Assembly (NCBI RefSeq): GCF_030268205.1
Contig: NZ_BSQF01000002.1
Coordinates: 930,001 to 994,000, forward strand
DNA length: 64,000 nucleotides
DNA from: Allomuricauda sp. NBRC 101325
GTDB lineage: Bacteria; Bacteroidota; Bacteroidia; Flavobacteriales; Flavobacteriaceae
Reading direction: 5' to 3'
In this document: piece by piece, positions 45,012 through 52,798 of the stretch
How positions within the stretch are numbered: the stretch's first letter is position 1
Layout of the letters: every line of letters starts with the position of its first letter
Made by a program: the position numbers and the translations under genes
Notes under the pieces: model-generated
Databases searched by the model: none
Told to the model about the DNA's origin: nothing
What the model saw: the letters and a program-made list of their open reading frames with translations, nothing else

Positions 45012-47222
45012 ATGAAACAGATTTTTACCAAACCCCTCTTTATTGCCGTTGCCATTCTTGTAATCACACTATTTGGAATTGCTGGCTTTCATTATGAAAT
45101 AGGATATCCCACATGGCTGACCATGCTTTTAGGTATTGTTATCGGTGCCTTGGTGGTAGCCCTAATTCAATTGCTATTGCATTTTGCTGCTCCTTGGTTT
45201 AAAAAGATACCAACCTCCATTATTATTTCGATTGCAACCGGCTTTTTGGCCCTTTATATCATGCGAATGTATGCCTTTCGTTGGCCTGCGCAGGTATTCT
45301 ACGTAATGGCCCTTATTGGATTTGTTTGCACTTTATTAATGGTTTTTGGAGTTACACAATTGATTAAGACCAAAAACTTTAAATTGGGAGGTGTAATGAT
45401 TGTTTTGGCGATTGTTCTTGTGGCTTTTGGGTTTTATGGTTTCAATAGCATGGAAGGTGATCCATATCTTGATGAAGATGAGGAAACCGTTTTAAAAGAG
45501 GCACATTTTTTATCCAAACAAGGACTTGAAAACCCGGCTACACCGGGAACTTATGAAGTGGAAAGTTTTACCTATGGAAGTGGAACAGATGTAAAACGAG
45601 CTGAATTTGCCGAAGGTGTCAAATATAAAACACCAACCGTGGATGCCTCGTTAATGCTTCCTGAATGGGAAGGCAAAAAGAAAAAGTGGCGCGAAAAGTT
45701 CTGGGGTTTTGGTGTGGATAGTTTCCCGTTGAATGGACGAGTGCACATGCCTAAAGGTGTTGGGCCTTTTCCTATTGTTTTGATGGTTCATGGAAATCAC
45801 AGTATGATTGATTTTTCCGATGGCGGATATGCTTATTTGGGCGAATTATTGGCCAGTAAGGGAGTTATTGCGGTTTCTGTGGATGAAAATTTCATCAATG
45901 CACATTGGTCCGGAGATTTTAGAGGAAAGGAAATGCCAACCAGAGGATGGATGTTGCTCAAACATCTGGAACAATGGAAAAAATGGAACCTAGACGAACC
46001 TGAACTTAAGGGAAAGGTTGATTTGGATAAGGTGGTGCTCATGGGGCACTCACGCGGTGGCGAAGCAGTTTCTATCGCGGCTGCTTTTAATACGTTGGAT
46101 AGATTTCCAGATAATGGTAATGTAAAGTTCGATTTCAATTTCGGAATCAAGGGAATTATAACTGTGGCACCAACCGATTACCGTTATGACCGTGAAATCA
46201 GTTTAAAGAATATCAATTATTTGTCGTTACAAGGTGCGTATGATTCCGATGAGACCAGTTTTTGGGGGATGAGGCCTTTTCATCGCATGGAATATTCAGA
46301 AGATTTTGATGGTTTTAAGGCAGGACTTTATATGAACCATGCCAATCACGGGCAGTTTAACTCCACTTGGGGAAGGTCCGATTTTGGAGCCCCAATGAAA
46401 TGGTTGTTGAACCTAGAACCTTTGGTTTCTGGGGAAGAACAGCGGGAAGTGGCCAAAGTTTATATCAGTGCTTTTGTGGAATCCGTTTTAAAAGATAACG
46501 ATGTGTATGTACCCATGTTTCAAAATGTGGATTTGGTAATGGATTGGTTGCCGAAAGAACAGTACATCAGCCAATATGCAGATACCCAAAAACAAGTTTT
46601 AGTGAATTTTGAAAAAGATATTGATGTCACAACGGATAAAAACGGGGTTGAACTTTCTGCTGAGAACTTCAAAGTCTGGAAAGAAAAGGAATTGTTGGCC
46701 AGGGATGGCGGTAGTCAGCAAAACAATGCCTTAATATTGGGATGGAAATATGCATCAGGTACTATCGATTCCATTCCAAAGTACAGCATAGCATTCACTG
46801 ATTCCATCAACGATTTTGCTTCTACTGATACCTTGGCATTTTCCATGGCTATTGGAGACGTTTCAGAGCTTAAAATAAAGGATAAAGGCAAAAAGAAAAC
46901 CAAACCAACAAACAAAGGATTCAATTTTAGTGTGGTGCTAGTTGATAGTTTGGGCAATAAAGCTTCCGTGGCTGTGGATGAGCATAACAGTTTATCCCAA
47001 AAAATTAAATCCCAATTCACCAAGTTCAAATTCTTGGATAAGCAAATGATGGGAAGTGATTCGGAAATTCAACTCAAAAGCTGTTACATCCCTATTTCTG
47101 CTTTTATGAAGCAAGAAGATAGTTTGCGGTTAAATAACCTTAAAAGCATCGATTTTGTGTTTGATAAAGATACATTGGGGGTTATTGTTTTGGATGATAT
47201 TGGGTTTTATGCGAAAGATTAA
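45012..47222 (+). CDS. Multi-span membrane protein with C-terminal alpha/beta hydrolase
   Basis: A 736-residue protein. The first 150 residues contain five hydrophobic helices, such as WLTMLLGIVIGALVVALI and VFYVMALIGFVCTLLMVF. The rest is an alpha/beta hydrolase like dienelactone or platelet-activating-factor acetylhydrolase relatives: PFPIVLMVHGNHSMIDFSDGG and the nucleophile elbow VVLMGHSRGGEAVS with Ser347. A long C-terminal extension follows. The open frame reaches back to a TTG at 44973, but the ATG at 45012 starts just before the first helix. The catalytic domain probably faces the periplasm. Substrate unknown. Its stop overlaps that of the convergent gene by four bases. Confidence 0.7.
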   Translation: MKQIFTKPLFIAVAILVITLFGIAGFHYEIGYPTWLTMLLGIVIGALVVALIQLLLHFAAPWFKKIPTSIIISIATGFLALYIMRMYAFRWPAQVFYVMALIGFVCTLLMVFGVTQLIKTKNFKLGGVMIVLAIVLVAFGFYGFNSMEGDPYLDEDEETVLKEAHFLSKQGLENPATPGTYEVESFTYGSGTDVKRAEFAEGVKYKTPTVDASLMLPEWEGKKKKWREKFWGFGVDSFPLNGRVHMPKGVGPFPIVLMVHGNHSMIDFSDGGYAYLGELLASKGVIAVSVDENFINAHWSGDFRGKEMPTRGWMLLKHLEQWKKWNLDEPELKGKVDLDKVVLMGHSRGGEAVSIAAAFNTLDRFPDNGNVKFDFNFGIKGIITVAPTDYRYDREISLKNINYLSLQGAYDSDETSFWGMRPFHRMEYSEDFDGFKAGLYMNHANHGQFNSTWGRSDFGAPMKWLLNLEPLVSGEEQREVAKVYISAFVESVLKDNDVYVPMFQNVDLVMDWLPKEQYISQYADTQKQVLVNFEKDIDVTTDKNGVELSAENFKVWKEKELLARDGGSQQNNALILGWKYASGTIDSIPKYSIAFTDSINDFASTDTLAFSMAIGDVSELKIKDKGKKKTKPTNKGFNFSVVLVDSLGNKASVAVDEHNSLSQKIKSQFTKFKFLDKQMMGSDSEIQLKSCYIPISAFMKQEDSLRLNNLKSIDFVFDKDTLGVIVLDDIGFYAKD

Positions 47223-48007
47223 TTCTCAAGGGCGGTATAAACAAATTTATCGCCATTGAATAGCAAGGAATGTTTTACTTGGGAAGTATCCGTTGAATTT
47301 CTAAAGTTGATTTTGGAACCGTGTTCCAATATATCAAAATGATTAGGTAAATTATTCTCTTCTGCCAATAGTGTTGAAAGGGTACTCACATGGTCTGGAA
47401 AGCCAGAGAATGCTTCCAAGTTTCCATCTCGGAGCAAATAACTGTTCAAACGCTGGTATGAATTGGAAGCACTTTGGTCAGCACCATAAAGCAAATAAAC
47501 TGTTTGCCCCTTGTTTGACTCCAATTGAAAAATATCGTTGTAAATAATAGGGTCTCCATATAGCGAAGTGGGGATTACCTTATTATTTCGTTGGTGGATT
47601 GCAATATTTTTTATGGCATTTCCTGAAGCGTCCAATTTGGTGTACCAAGAGAATACACCGATTTTTCCATCGGGTGATAAGATAAATTGGAACAAATGAT
47701 TCCTTTTACCGTATTCCAATTCAATTGCTTTTAAAAGGCTTAATGAATTTATATTTTCAACGGCTCTCCGAATGTTTTCATTAATATGGACCATGGCTTC
47801 TAAATTGTCATTGTCCAAATTGTCAACCTCCATGTGGTTCAATTCCAAAAAAAGGTTGTCCAATAAACTAACAAACTCTTTTTCGTTTTTAAATAAGTCT
47901 TTTTGATCGCCATGGTCGGCGAATATGAAATAGGATATTAAAATTGCAGACAAAGAACAGCCTAGAATAATAATTCCTTTTTTTGATTTAATGTTGATTG
48001 AGGTCAT
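47219..48007 (-). CDS. Membrane-anchored protein of unknown function
   Basis: A 262-residue protein that I do not recognise. An N-terminal anchor (KKGIIILGCSLSAILISYFIF) is followed by an acidic/Asn-rich helical stretch (LEAMVHINENIRRAVENIN) and a C-terminal beta-rich domain with IYNDIFQLESNKGQTVYLLYGA. The presence of the sequence FSWYTKLDASGNAIKNIAIH suggests beta-propeller-like repeats, but this is weak. The direct-repeat element at 48079-48111 sits 72 bases upstream in the same orientation as upstream of the gene at 27415-28557 and comM. The 3' end overlaps the membrane hydrolase stop. Confidence 0.6.
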   Translation of the reverse strand: MTSINIKSKKGIIILGCSLSAILISYFIFADHGDQKDLFKNEKEFVSLLDNLFLELNHMEVDNLDNDNLEAMVHINENIRRAVENINSLSLLKAIELEYGKRNHLFQFILSPDGKIGVFSWYTKLDASGNAIKNIAIHQRNNKVIPTSLYGDPIIYNDIFQLESNKGQTVYLLYGADQSASNSYQRLNSYLLRDGNLEAFSGFPDHVSTLSTLLAEENNLPNHFDILEHGSKINFRNSTDTSQVKHSLLFNGDKFVYTALEN

Positions 48008-48078
48008 TGAATTGCTTTTTGCAAAGCTGGACTTTTATGGTAAGTTGAGTAGCTATCAATATACCAATGCATGGTTTG

Positions 48079-48111
48079 AATTGATGAATGCCCCTTTTGA
48101 ATTGACGTATA
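48079..48111 (-). promoter_or_regulatory. LytTR-like direct-repeat element
   Basis: AATTGATGAATG (48079-48090) and AATTGACGTATA (48100-48111) are spaced by 21 bases, the same as at 28618. On the minus strand this reads CGTCAATTCAAAAGGGGCAT followed by a CATCAATT half-site. It points at the gene 72 bases downstream (47219-48007). A shared element at three loci in 64 kb is unlikely to be chance. Confidence 0.58.
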
Positions 48112-48144
48112 TAAAAACCTTGGTGTCAATTGTGAAGCCCAACC

Positions 48145-48153
48145 TATCTTTTG
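48145..48153 (+). promoter_or_regulatory. Candidate -7 box for the Sua5/YciO gene
   Basis: TATCTTTTG is close to TAnnTTTG (one extra T), 35 bases before the ATG. A TTG at 48120-48122 is 22 bases upstream of it. Confidence 0.32.
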
Positions 48154-48187
48154 CTAACTTGCTATTTAAAATTGAAGTGAGACTAAA

Positions 48188-48808
48188 ATGGCCGAATTGA
48201 TCAAGCTTTATGAGGAGAACCCAAATCCTCGACAGATAGAGAAAATTGTAAATGTCCTAAAAAGAGGAGGACTAGTTATTTATCCGACCGATACAGTCTA
48301 TGGATTGGGTTGCGATATAACCAACTCCAAGGCATTGCAGCGCATAGCTCGCATTAAAGGCATAAAATTGGAAAAGGCCAATTGGTCCTTTGTTTGTGCC
48401 GATTTAAGTAATTTATCGGATTATGTGCGCCAAATAGATAGTACCACGTTTAAAATACTTAAGCGAGCCCTGCCGGGGCCCTATACTTTTATATTGCCTG
48501 GCAACAACAATTTGCCCAAGGATTTCAAGAAAAAGAAAACCGTTGGTATTAGGGTGCCGAACAATTCCATTGCACAAGCATTGGTTGCTCAATTGGGGCA
48601 TCCAATCGTTTCAACTTCAATTCATGATGAAGATGATATTTTGGAATACACCACGGATCCTGAATTGATCTTTGAAAAATGGCAGAATCTGGTCGATGTG
48701 GTCATAGATGGGGGATACGGAGGAAATATTGCATCAACAGTTATCGATTTGTCCGAAGGTGAGCCCGTAGTAGTCCGGGAAGGAAAAGGAGATTTGGATA
48801 TTTTATAA
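48188..48808 (+). CDS. Sua5/YciO/TsaC-family threonylcarbamoyl-AMP synthase-like protein
   Basis: A 206-residue YrdC-fold protein. The signature is YPTDTVYGLGCDI; the KGIKLEKANWSFVCADL segment and TVGIRVPNNSIAQALV follow, and the C-terminal ASTVIDLSEGEPVVVREG completes the fold. It may make the L-threonylcarbamoyl-AMP used for t6A in tRNA, or be the related YciO protein, whose role is less clear. At 206 residues it has no Sua5 C-terminal domain. Convergent with the OmpA-family gene across a shared hairpin. Confidence 0.82.
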   Translation: MAELIKLYEENPNPRQIEKIVNVLKRGGLVIYPTDTVYGLGCDITNSKALQRIARIKGIKLEKANWSFVCADLSNLSDYVRQIDSTTFKILKRALPGPYTFILPGNNNLPKDFKKKKTVGIRVPNNSIAQALVAQLGHPIVSTSIHDEDDILEYTTDPELIFEKWQNLVDVVIDGGYGGNIASTVIDLSEGEPVVVREGKGDLDIL

Positions 48809-48813
48809 ATAAA

Positions 48814-48838
48814 AAAAGCGGCCTTTTGGGCCGCTTTT
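48814..48838. terminator. Bidirectional terminator between Sua5/YciO and OmpA-family genes
   Basis: AAAAGCGGCC (48814-48823) and GGCCGCTTTT (48829-48838) form a 10-bp stem with a short loop and A/T tracts on both sides. It separates convergent genes. Confidence 0.85.
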
Positions 48839-48858
48839 CATTTTATTTCAAGAACAAA

Positions 48859-49731
48859 TTATTTACCTGTTCCTCCGATGCTAGGGTCTTTCATTCCCTC
48901 CTCGATCATATTGTAGAACTGATCGATTTTTGGAAGTACAACAATTCTTGTTCTTCTGTTTTTAGCTCTGTCAGCAGAAGTGTCGTTGCTTACTAATGGC
49001 ACGTAGTAGCTACGTCCGGCAGCAGTCATTCTTTCTGGAGATACACCAAAATCGTTTTGAAGGATTCTTACAACAGAAGTTGCTCTTTTTGCACTCAAGT
49101 CCCAGTTGTCCAACAATACACCGCTCTTGTAAGGTACGTTGTCTGTGTGACCTTCAACCATAAACTCAAAGTCAGGTTTGTTGTTCACTACTTTGGCAAC
49201 TTTGCCTAAAACTTCTTTGGCAGCGCTGGTTACGTTATAGCTTCCGCTTCTAAACAATAGTTTGTCTGAAATAGATACGAATACCACTCCTTTTTCAACG
49301 CTGATTTCGATATCATCGTCGTCCAAGTTACCCAACACACCTTTAAGGCTCTGTACCAATGCAAGGTTTACAGAATCTCTACGAGTAACGGCATCTTGAA
49401 GTTTTCTAATGGTAAGGTCTTTTTCTTTAAGGCTTTCCAAAGATTTTTCAAGGTTTTCGGCACCTTTGGTGGTTAGGGTAGTCAAATTACCCATGTTGTT
49501 GATAAGCTCTTGGTTGTTTGCCTTAAGGAATGCATTTTGATCCTCAAGAGTTTTCAATCTAGAATCTGCAGTTGCTTTATCTTCCAAGCAATCGTTCAAT
49601 TTAACGGTGGCAGAGTTCAATAAATCTTGAGTTTCTTTTTGTTTGGCCTCCAATTCAGCATATTTCTTTTGCGAAACGCAAGAAGAAAGTAAAAGGGTCA
49701 TAGCCAAAGTTCCTAGAAAAATTTTTTTCAT
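48859..49731 (-). CDS. OmpA-family peptidoglycan-binding lipoprotein
   Basis: A 290-residue lipoprotein. The lipobox is LLLSSC with Cys18; a long coiled-coil segment (residues 25-135) follows, then a C-terminal OmpA_C/MotB domain. Peptidoglycan-binding residues are in VEGHTDNVPY and DLSAKRATSVVRIL, with RNRRTRIVVLPK after it. It probably tethers the outer membrane to peptidoglycan. It has its own promoter box at 49787-49794 and faces the Sua5/YciO gene over a terminator. A degenerate paralogue is at 39476-40249. Confidence 0.87.
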   Translation of the reverse strand: MKKIFLGTLAMTLLLSSCVSQKKYAELEAKQKETQDLLNSATVKLNDCLEDKATADSRLKTLEDQNAFLKANNQELINNMGNLTTLTTKGAENLEKSLESLKEKDLTIRKLQDAVTRRDSVNLALVQSLKGVLGNLDDDDIEISVEKGVVFVSISDKLLFRSGSYNVTSAAKEVLGKVAKVVNNKPDFEFMVEGHTDNVPYKSGVLLDNWDLSAKRATSVVRILQNDFGVSPERMTAAGRSYYVPLVSNDTSADRAKNRRTRIVVLPKIDQFYNMIEEGMKDPSIGGTGK

Positions 49732-49786
49732 AGTTCAGAGTATAATTTAAGGGTTGTTATATATGTCATTAGTACAAAAACTAAAC

Positions 49787-49794
49787 CAAAATTA
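49787..49794 (-). promoter_or_regulatory. -7 box of the OmpA-family gene
   Basis: On the minus strand TAATTTTG matches TAnnTTTG exactly, about 56 bases before the start codon. No TTG was seen at the proper distance. Confidence 0.5.
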
Positions 49795-49827
49795 GATAAA
49801 AAGCAAAGCTTCTATATTCCAGTATCG

Positions 49828-50829
49828 TTAATCTTTTACTAAAATGTTAAAATTCCTTATTTGATTTACGAAATAAGACCATACTATGGATGTCGTGGTA
49901 TAGTACTTTAATATAAAATTAGCTTTTTCGCGCTTGCGATACATCCCCCTAAATTTAACATAAAAACTTAGATGTGCCCTAAGAATAGCAAAGCAATGAT
50001 TAAACCTAAATTGAAGTACAAAACGCAATGCGGCGATGCCATCGAGCAATAGGCGCAATAGTATTATGGTAAAGGCTCTTTTGCGGGGCAAGTTCTTTGT
50101 TATTGAATATAACGAGTTCCTGAAATTTAGGTAGGTTTTTTTGGGATTCATGTTGGATAGGGTAGAACCGCCCAAATGATAGACTTCACTTGTGCCAACA
50201 TAATACACTTTATGACCAGCATTTTTGGCCCTCCAACACAAATCTATTTCTTCTTGGTGCGCAAAATAGTCTTCATCGAAACCTTCTAGCGTTTTAAAAA
50301 CCTCACTTTTAATGAACATACAGGCGCCCGTGGCCCAAAATACTTCTTTGATATCGTTGTACTGTCCTTCGTCCTTCTCTATGGTCTGGAAAATACGTCC
50401 ACGGCAAAAGGGATAGCCCAACTTATCGATAAATCCACCTGCAGCACCGGCGTATTCAAAGTGGTCTTTTTGTTTTAGGTCCAATATCTTGGGTTGAATA
50501 ATGGAAGCTTCTGGAATATCTTGAAATGCCTTTTTAATCGGTTCCAACCAGTTCAGGGTCACTTCCACATCGGAATTCAGCAAACAATAAATGTCTGTTT
50601 CAATGTTTTTTAAGCCATCATTATAGCCTTTGGCAAATCCACCGTTGGAGGTATTCTGGACAATTCCAATGCTAGGGTAGTTCTGCTTTAAAAAATCCAC
50701 CGAACCATCAGAGCTGGCATTGTCCACCACATAAATATCGGCACCTTGGGAGTTTTCCGTAACAGAAGGCAGAAACCTTTCCAATAAGGCTTCCCCATTC
50801 CAATTGAGTATGACGACTGCGATTTTCAA
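49828..50829 (-). CDS. Family-2 glycosyltransferase
   Basis: A 333-residue GT-A-type enzyme, close to rhamnosyltransferase-like family-2 proteins. The N-terminal block KIAVVILNWNGEALLERFLPSV and VVDNASSDGSVDFL bind the nucleotide sugar; LLNSDVEVTLNWLEPI holds the DxD-like metal motif. A later ATGACMFIKSEVFKTLEGFDE and EEIDLCWRAKNAGHK complete the fold. It probably adds a sugar to an envelope polysaccharide or lipid; donor and acceptor unknown. It follows the HsdR-N gene by 12 bases on the same strand. The C-terminus has hydrophobic and basic stretches for membrane contact. Confidence 0.85.
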   Translation of the reverse strand: MKIAVVILNWNGEALLERFLPSVTENSQGADIYVVDNASSDGSVDFLKQNYPSIGIVQNTSNGGFAKGYNDGLKNIETDIYCLLNSDVEVTLNWLEPIKKAFQDIPEASIIQPKILDLKQKDHFEYAGAAGGFIDKLGYPFCRGRIFQTIEKDEGQYNDIKEVFWATGACMFIKSEVFKTLEGFDEDYFAHQEEIDLCWRAKNAGHKVYYVGTSEVYHLGGSTLSNMNPKKTYLNFRNSLYSITKNLPRKRAFTIILLRLLLDGIAALRFVLQFRFNHCFAILRAHLSFYVKFRGMYRKREKANFILKYYTTTSIVWSYFVNQIRNFNILVKD

Positions 50830-50841
50830 GACGGTGGCAAA

Positions 50842-51288
50842 TTAACGGCTAAAATCAGGAATTTCCTTCAAAAACCTATAATTTTCAAGCTGATGGTCCA
50901 TTTCACAATAATAATGGTTCAATCCATTGGTAACCATTAAAAATTGGGCATCCAATTCGTAATTATAACGGGCAATTTGGTCAAAAGTGGTCTGGTCTAT
51001 CTGCACTTCTGGAGCTTTGCATTCCACCAATAAAAAAATGCTGCCATCGGAATTGAAAACGACAATGTCGTAGCGCTTTTTTAAGTGGTTGACGGTCAAC
51101 TGTTTTTCCACATTTACCAAACTTTTCGGATAATTCTTGGTAAAAATGAGAAAATGCAACACATGCTGACGTACCCATTCCTCGGGTTGGAGTACTACAA
51201 ACTTTTTACGGATTCCATCAAAAATGTACTGCCTATTTTGGCTATTTTTGATTCGAAACTCAAATGGAGGAAAGTTCAAAGGTTGCAT
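50842..51288 (-). CDS. Stand-alone HsdR-N-like PD-(D/E)XK protein
   Basis: A 148-residue protein that matches the N-terminal nuclease domain of type I restriction R subunits (HSDR_N_2-type). Motifs: Glu37 in PEEWVRQHVLHFL, Asp74 in RYDIVVF and Glu89-Cys-Lys91 in LVECKAPEVQID, consistent with the D-ExK nuclease core. There is no helicase part and no hsdM or hsdS nearby, so it is not an R-M system. Free-standing copies are widespread in Bacteroidetes; the role is unknown. It is divergent from holA and precedes the glycosyltransferase gene. Confidence 0.77.
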   Translation of the reverse strand: MQPLNFPPFEFRIKNSQNRQYIFDGIRKKFVVLQPEEWVRQHVLHFLIFTKNYPKSLVNVEKQLTVNHLKKRYDIVVFNSDGSIFLLVECKAPEVQIDQTTFDQIARYNYELDAQFLMVTNGLNHYYCEMDHQLENYRFLKEIPDFSR

Positions 51289-51314
51289 AAAAAGCTACTG
51301 GGAATATAAACTGA

Positions 51315-52316
51315 ATGGACAAAGTAAAGGAGATTGTATCGGAAATCAATAAAGGAAATCCAAAACCTATTTATTTTTTAATGGGGGAGGAGCCCTATTA
51401 CATTGACCGAATTTCCAAATACATAAGTGATAATGTGTTGACGGAGGATGAAAAAGGGTTCAACCAAATGGTGCTTTATGGAAAGGATACCTCGGTGGAT
51501 GAAGTGGTGGCCAATGCCAAACGATTTCCCATGATGGCCGATTACCAAGTTGTGATCGTTAAAGAGGCCCAACATTTATCTAGGACCATTGAAAATTTAA
51601 ACTCCTACGCCGAAAATCCTCAGCCTACGACCATATTGGTGATTTGTTACAAGTACAAAAAGCTCGACAAGCGTAAAAAACTGTACAAAACCATTAAAAA
51701 GACAGGCGAATTGTTCGAGAGCAATAAGCTTTACGACAATCAGGTGGCCGATTGGGTAAGACGCACCATGGCGAGTAAAAAATATAATATGTCGCCCAAA
51801 TCCTGTGTGATGCTGGTGGAGTATTTGGGTACGGATCTGAGCAAAATCAGCAATGAGCTAGATAAACTTACCTTGGTCGTCCCTGCAGGAACCGAAATTA
51901 CCCCCGAGATAATTGAGGAAAATATAGGCATCAGTAAGGATTTCAACAATTTTGAATTAAAGAAGGCAATTGGGGAGCGCGACGTTAAAAAGGCTGCACG
52001 GATTATAGATTACTTTGCACAAAACCCAAAAGATAATCCTTTTGTAGTTACAGTGACACTTTTGAACACTTTCTTTACCCAATTGTTGCAGTACCATGGC
52101 TTAAGTGACCATTCCCCCGGTAATGTTGCCAAAGTTTTGGGCGTGAACCCTTATTTTGTGAATGAATTTGTGGTGGCCGCTAAAAACTACCCCATGAAAC
52201 GAGTTAGCGGTATCATTTCAAATTTGCGTGAACTAGATTTAAAAGGCAAAGGGGTTGGAGCCAATAATATGGACCAAGCTGATTTGCTCAAAGAATTGTT
52301 GTTCAAGATTGCCTAG
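51315..52316 (+). CDS. holA: DNA polymerase III delta subunit
   Basis: A 333-residue clamp-loader subunit of the HolA family. It opens VKEIVSEINKGNPKPIYFLMGEEPYYIDRISKYI (family start, residues 5-38), with FPMMADYQVVIVKEAQHLS and LVEYLGTDLSKISNELDKL as signature blocks, and the three-domain length is normal. It opens the beta sliding clamp during loading. Start ATG at 51315; the gene is divergent from the HsdR-N gene with 26 bases between the starts. The stop is seven bases from the convergent DoxX gene. Confidence 0.92.
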   Translation: MDKVKEIVSEINKGNPKPIYFLMGEEPYYIDRISKYISDNVLTEDEKGFNQMVLYGKDTSVDEVVANAKRFPMMADYQVVIVKEAQHLSRTIENLNSYAENPQPTTILVICYKYKKLDKRKKLYKTIKKTGELFESNKLYDNQVADWVRRTMASKKYNMSPKSCVMLVEYLGTDLSKISNELDKLTLVVPAGTEITPEIIEENIGISKDFNNFELKKAIGERDVKKAARIIDYFAQNPKDNPFVVTVTLLNTFFTQLLQYHGLSDHSPGNVAKVLGVNPYFVNEFVVAAKNYPMKRVSGIISNLRELDLKGKGVGANNMDQADLLKELLFKIA

Positions 52317-52323
52317 GGACGGC

Positions 52324-52701
52324 TTACTTTTTATCTACACTATATTTTCCGGGACCTACCAAGATAATAATAACGAAGAAAGCCAAGTACATCAATGCAA
52401 GCTCTTTTCTTCCAAATGGGTCAGCACCATGGGCAATAAAGGCAGCAACAAACATGGTTATACCAGCAGGAATGGCAGCCCATCTTGTTTTAAAACCGAT
52501 AATCATCAAAAGAGGGCAAACCACTTCGCCAATGATCGCTAAAAAAAGTGATGGTGCTTGGCCTATTCCAAAAGGGTCGGCAAATTCGGTATTACCATTG
52601 ATAAGTCTCATGAGTTTTGGAATACCATGCGTTAACATAAAAGCAGATGGTACAATTCTCAACAATGCCAAACCTATGTGTACAGAAGAGGTATTTTTCA
52701 T
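52324..52701 (-). CDS. DoxX-family membrane protein
   Basis: A 125-residue protein with four membrane helices, starting VHIGLALLRIVPSAFMLTHGIPKLM, with FGIGQAPSLFLAIIGEVVCPLLMIIGFKTR and a C-terminal YLAFFVIIILVGPGKYSVDKK. This is the DoxX/SURF4-like pattern. Members are linked to respiration, redox or membrane maintenance; the specific role is not defined. Single-gene unit, tail-to-tail with holA. Confidence 0.8.
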   Translation of the reverse strand: MKNTSSVHIGLALLRIVPSAFMLTHGIPKLMRLINGNTEFADPFGIGQAPSLFLAIIGEVVCPLLMIIGFKTRWAAIPAGITMFVAAFIAHGADPFGRKELALMYLAFFVIIILVGPGKYSVDKK

Positions 52702-52798
52702 TTACGGGGGCTTTAGTGCCGTGAAAATATTAATTAAGTTTCAATAAACGTAACAATATTCGACGAAAAGTTTGCTAAAGTTTAAACGTAGAAACCGC

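Noticed and set aside
47991..48200. A small plus-strand protein-coding frame before the Sua5/YciO gene
   Set aside because: It overlaps the divergent promoter region and the repeat element, has no recognisable domain and no promoter of its own.
50842..51288. A restriction-modification locus
   Set aside because: Only the nuclease-like domain is present; no methylase, specificity or helicase genes occur nearby.
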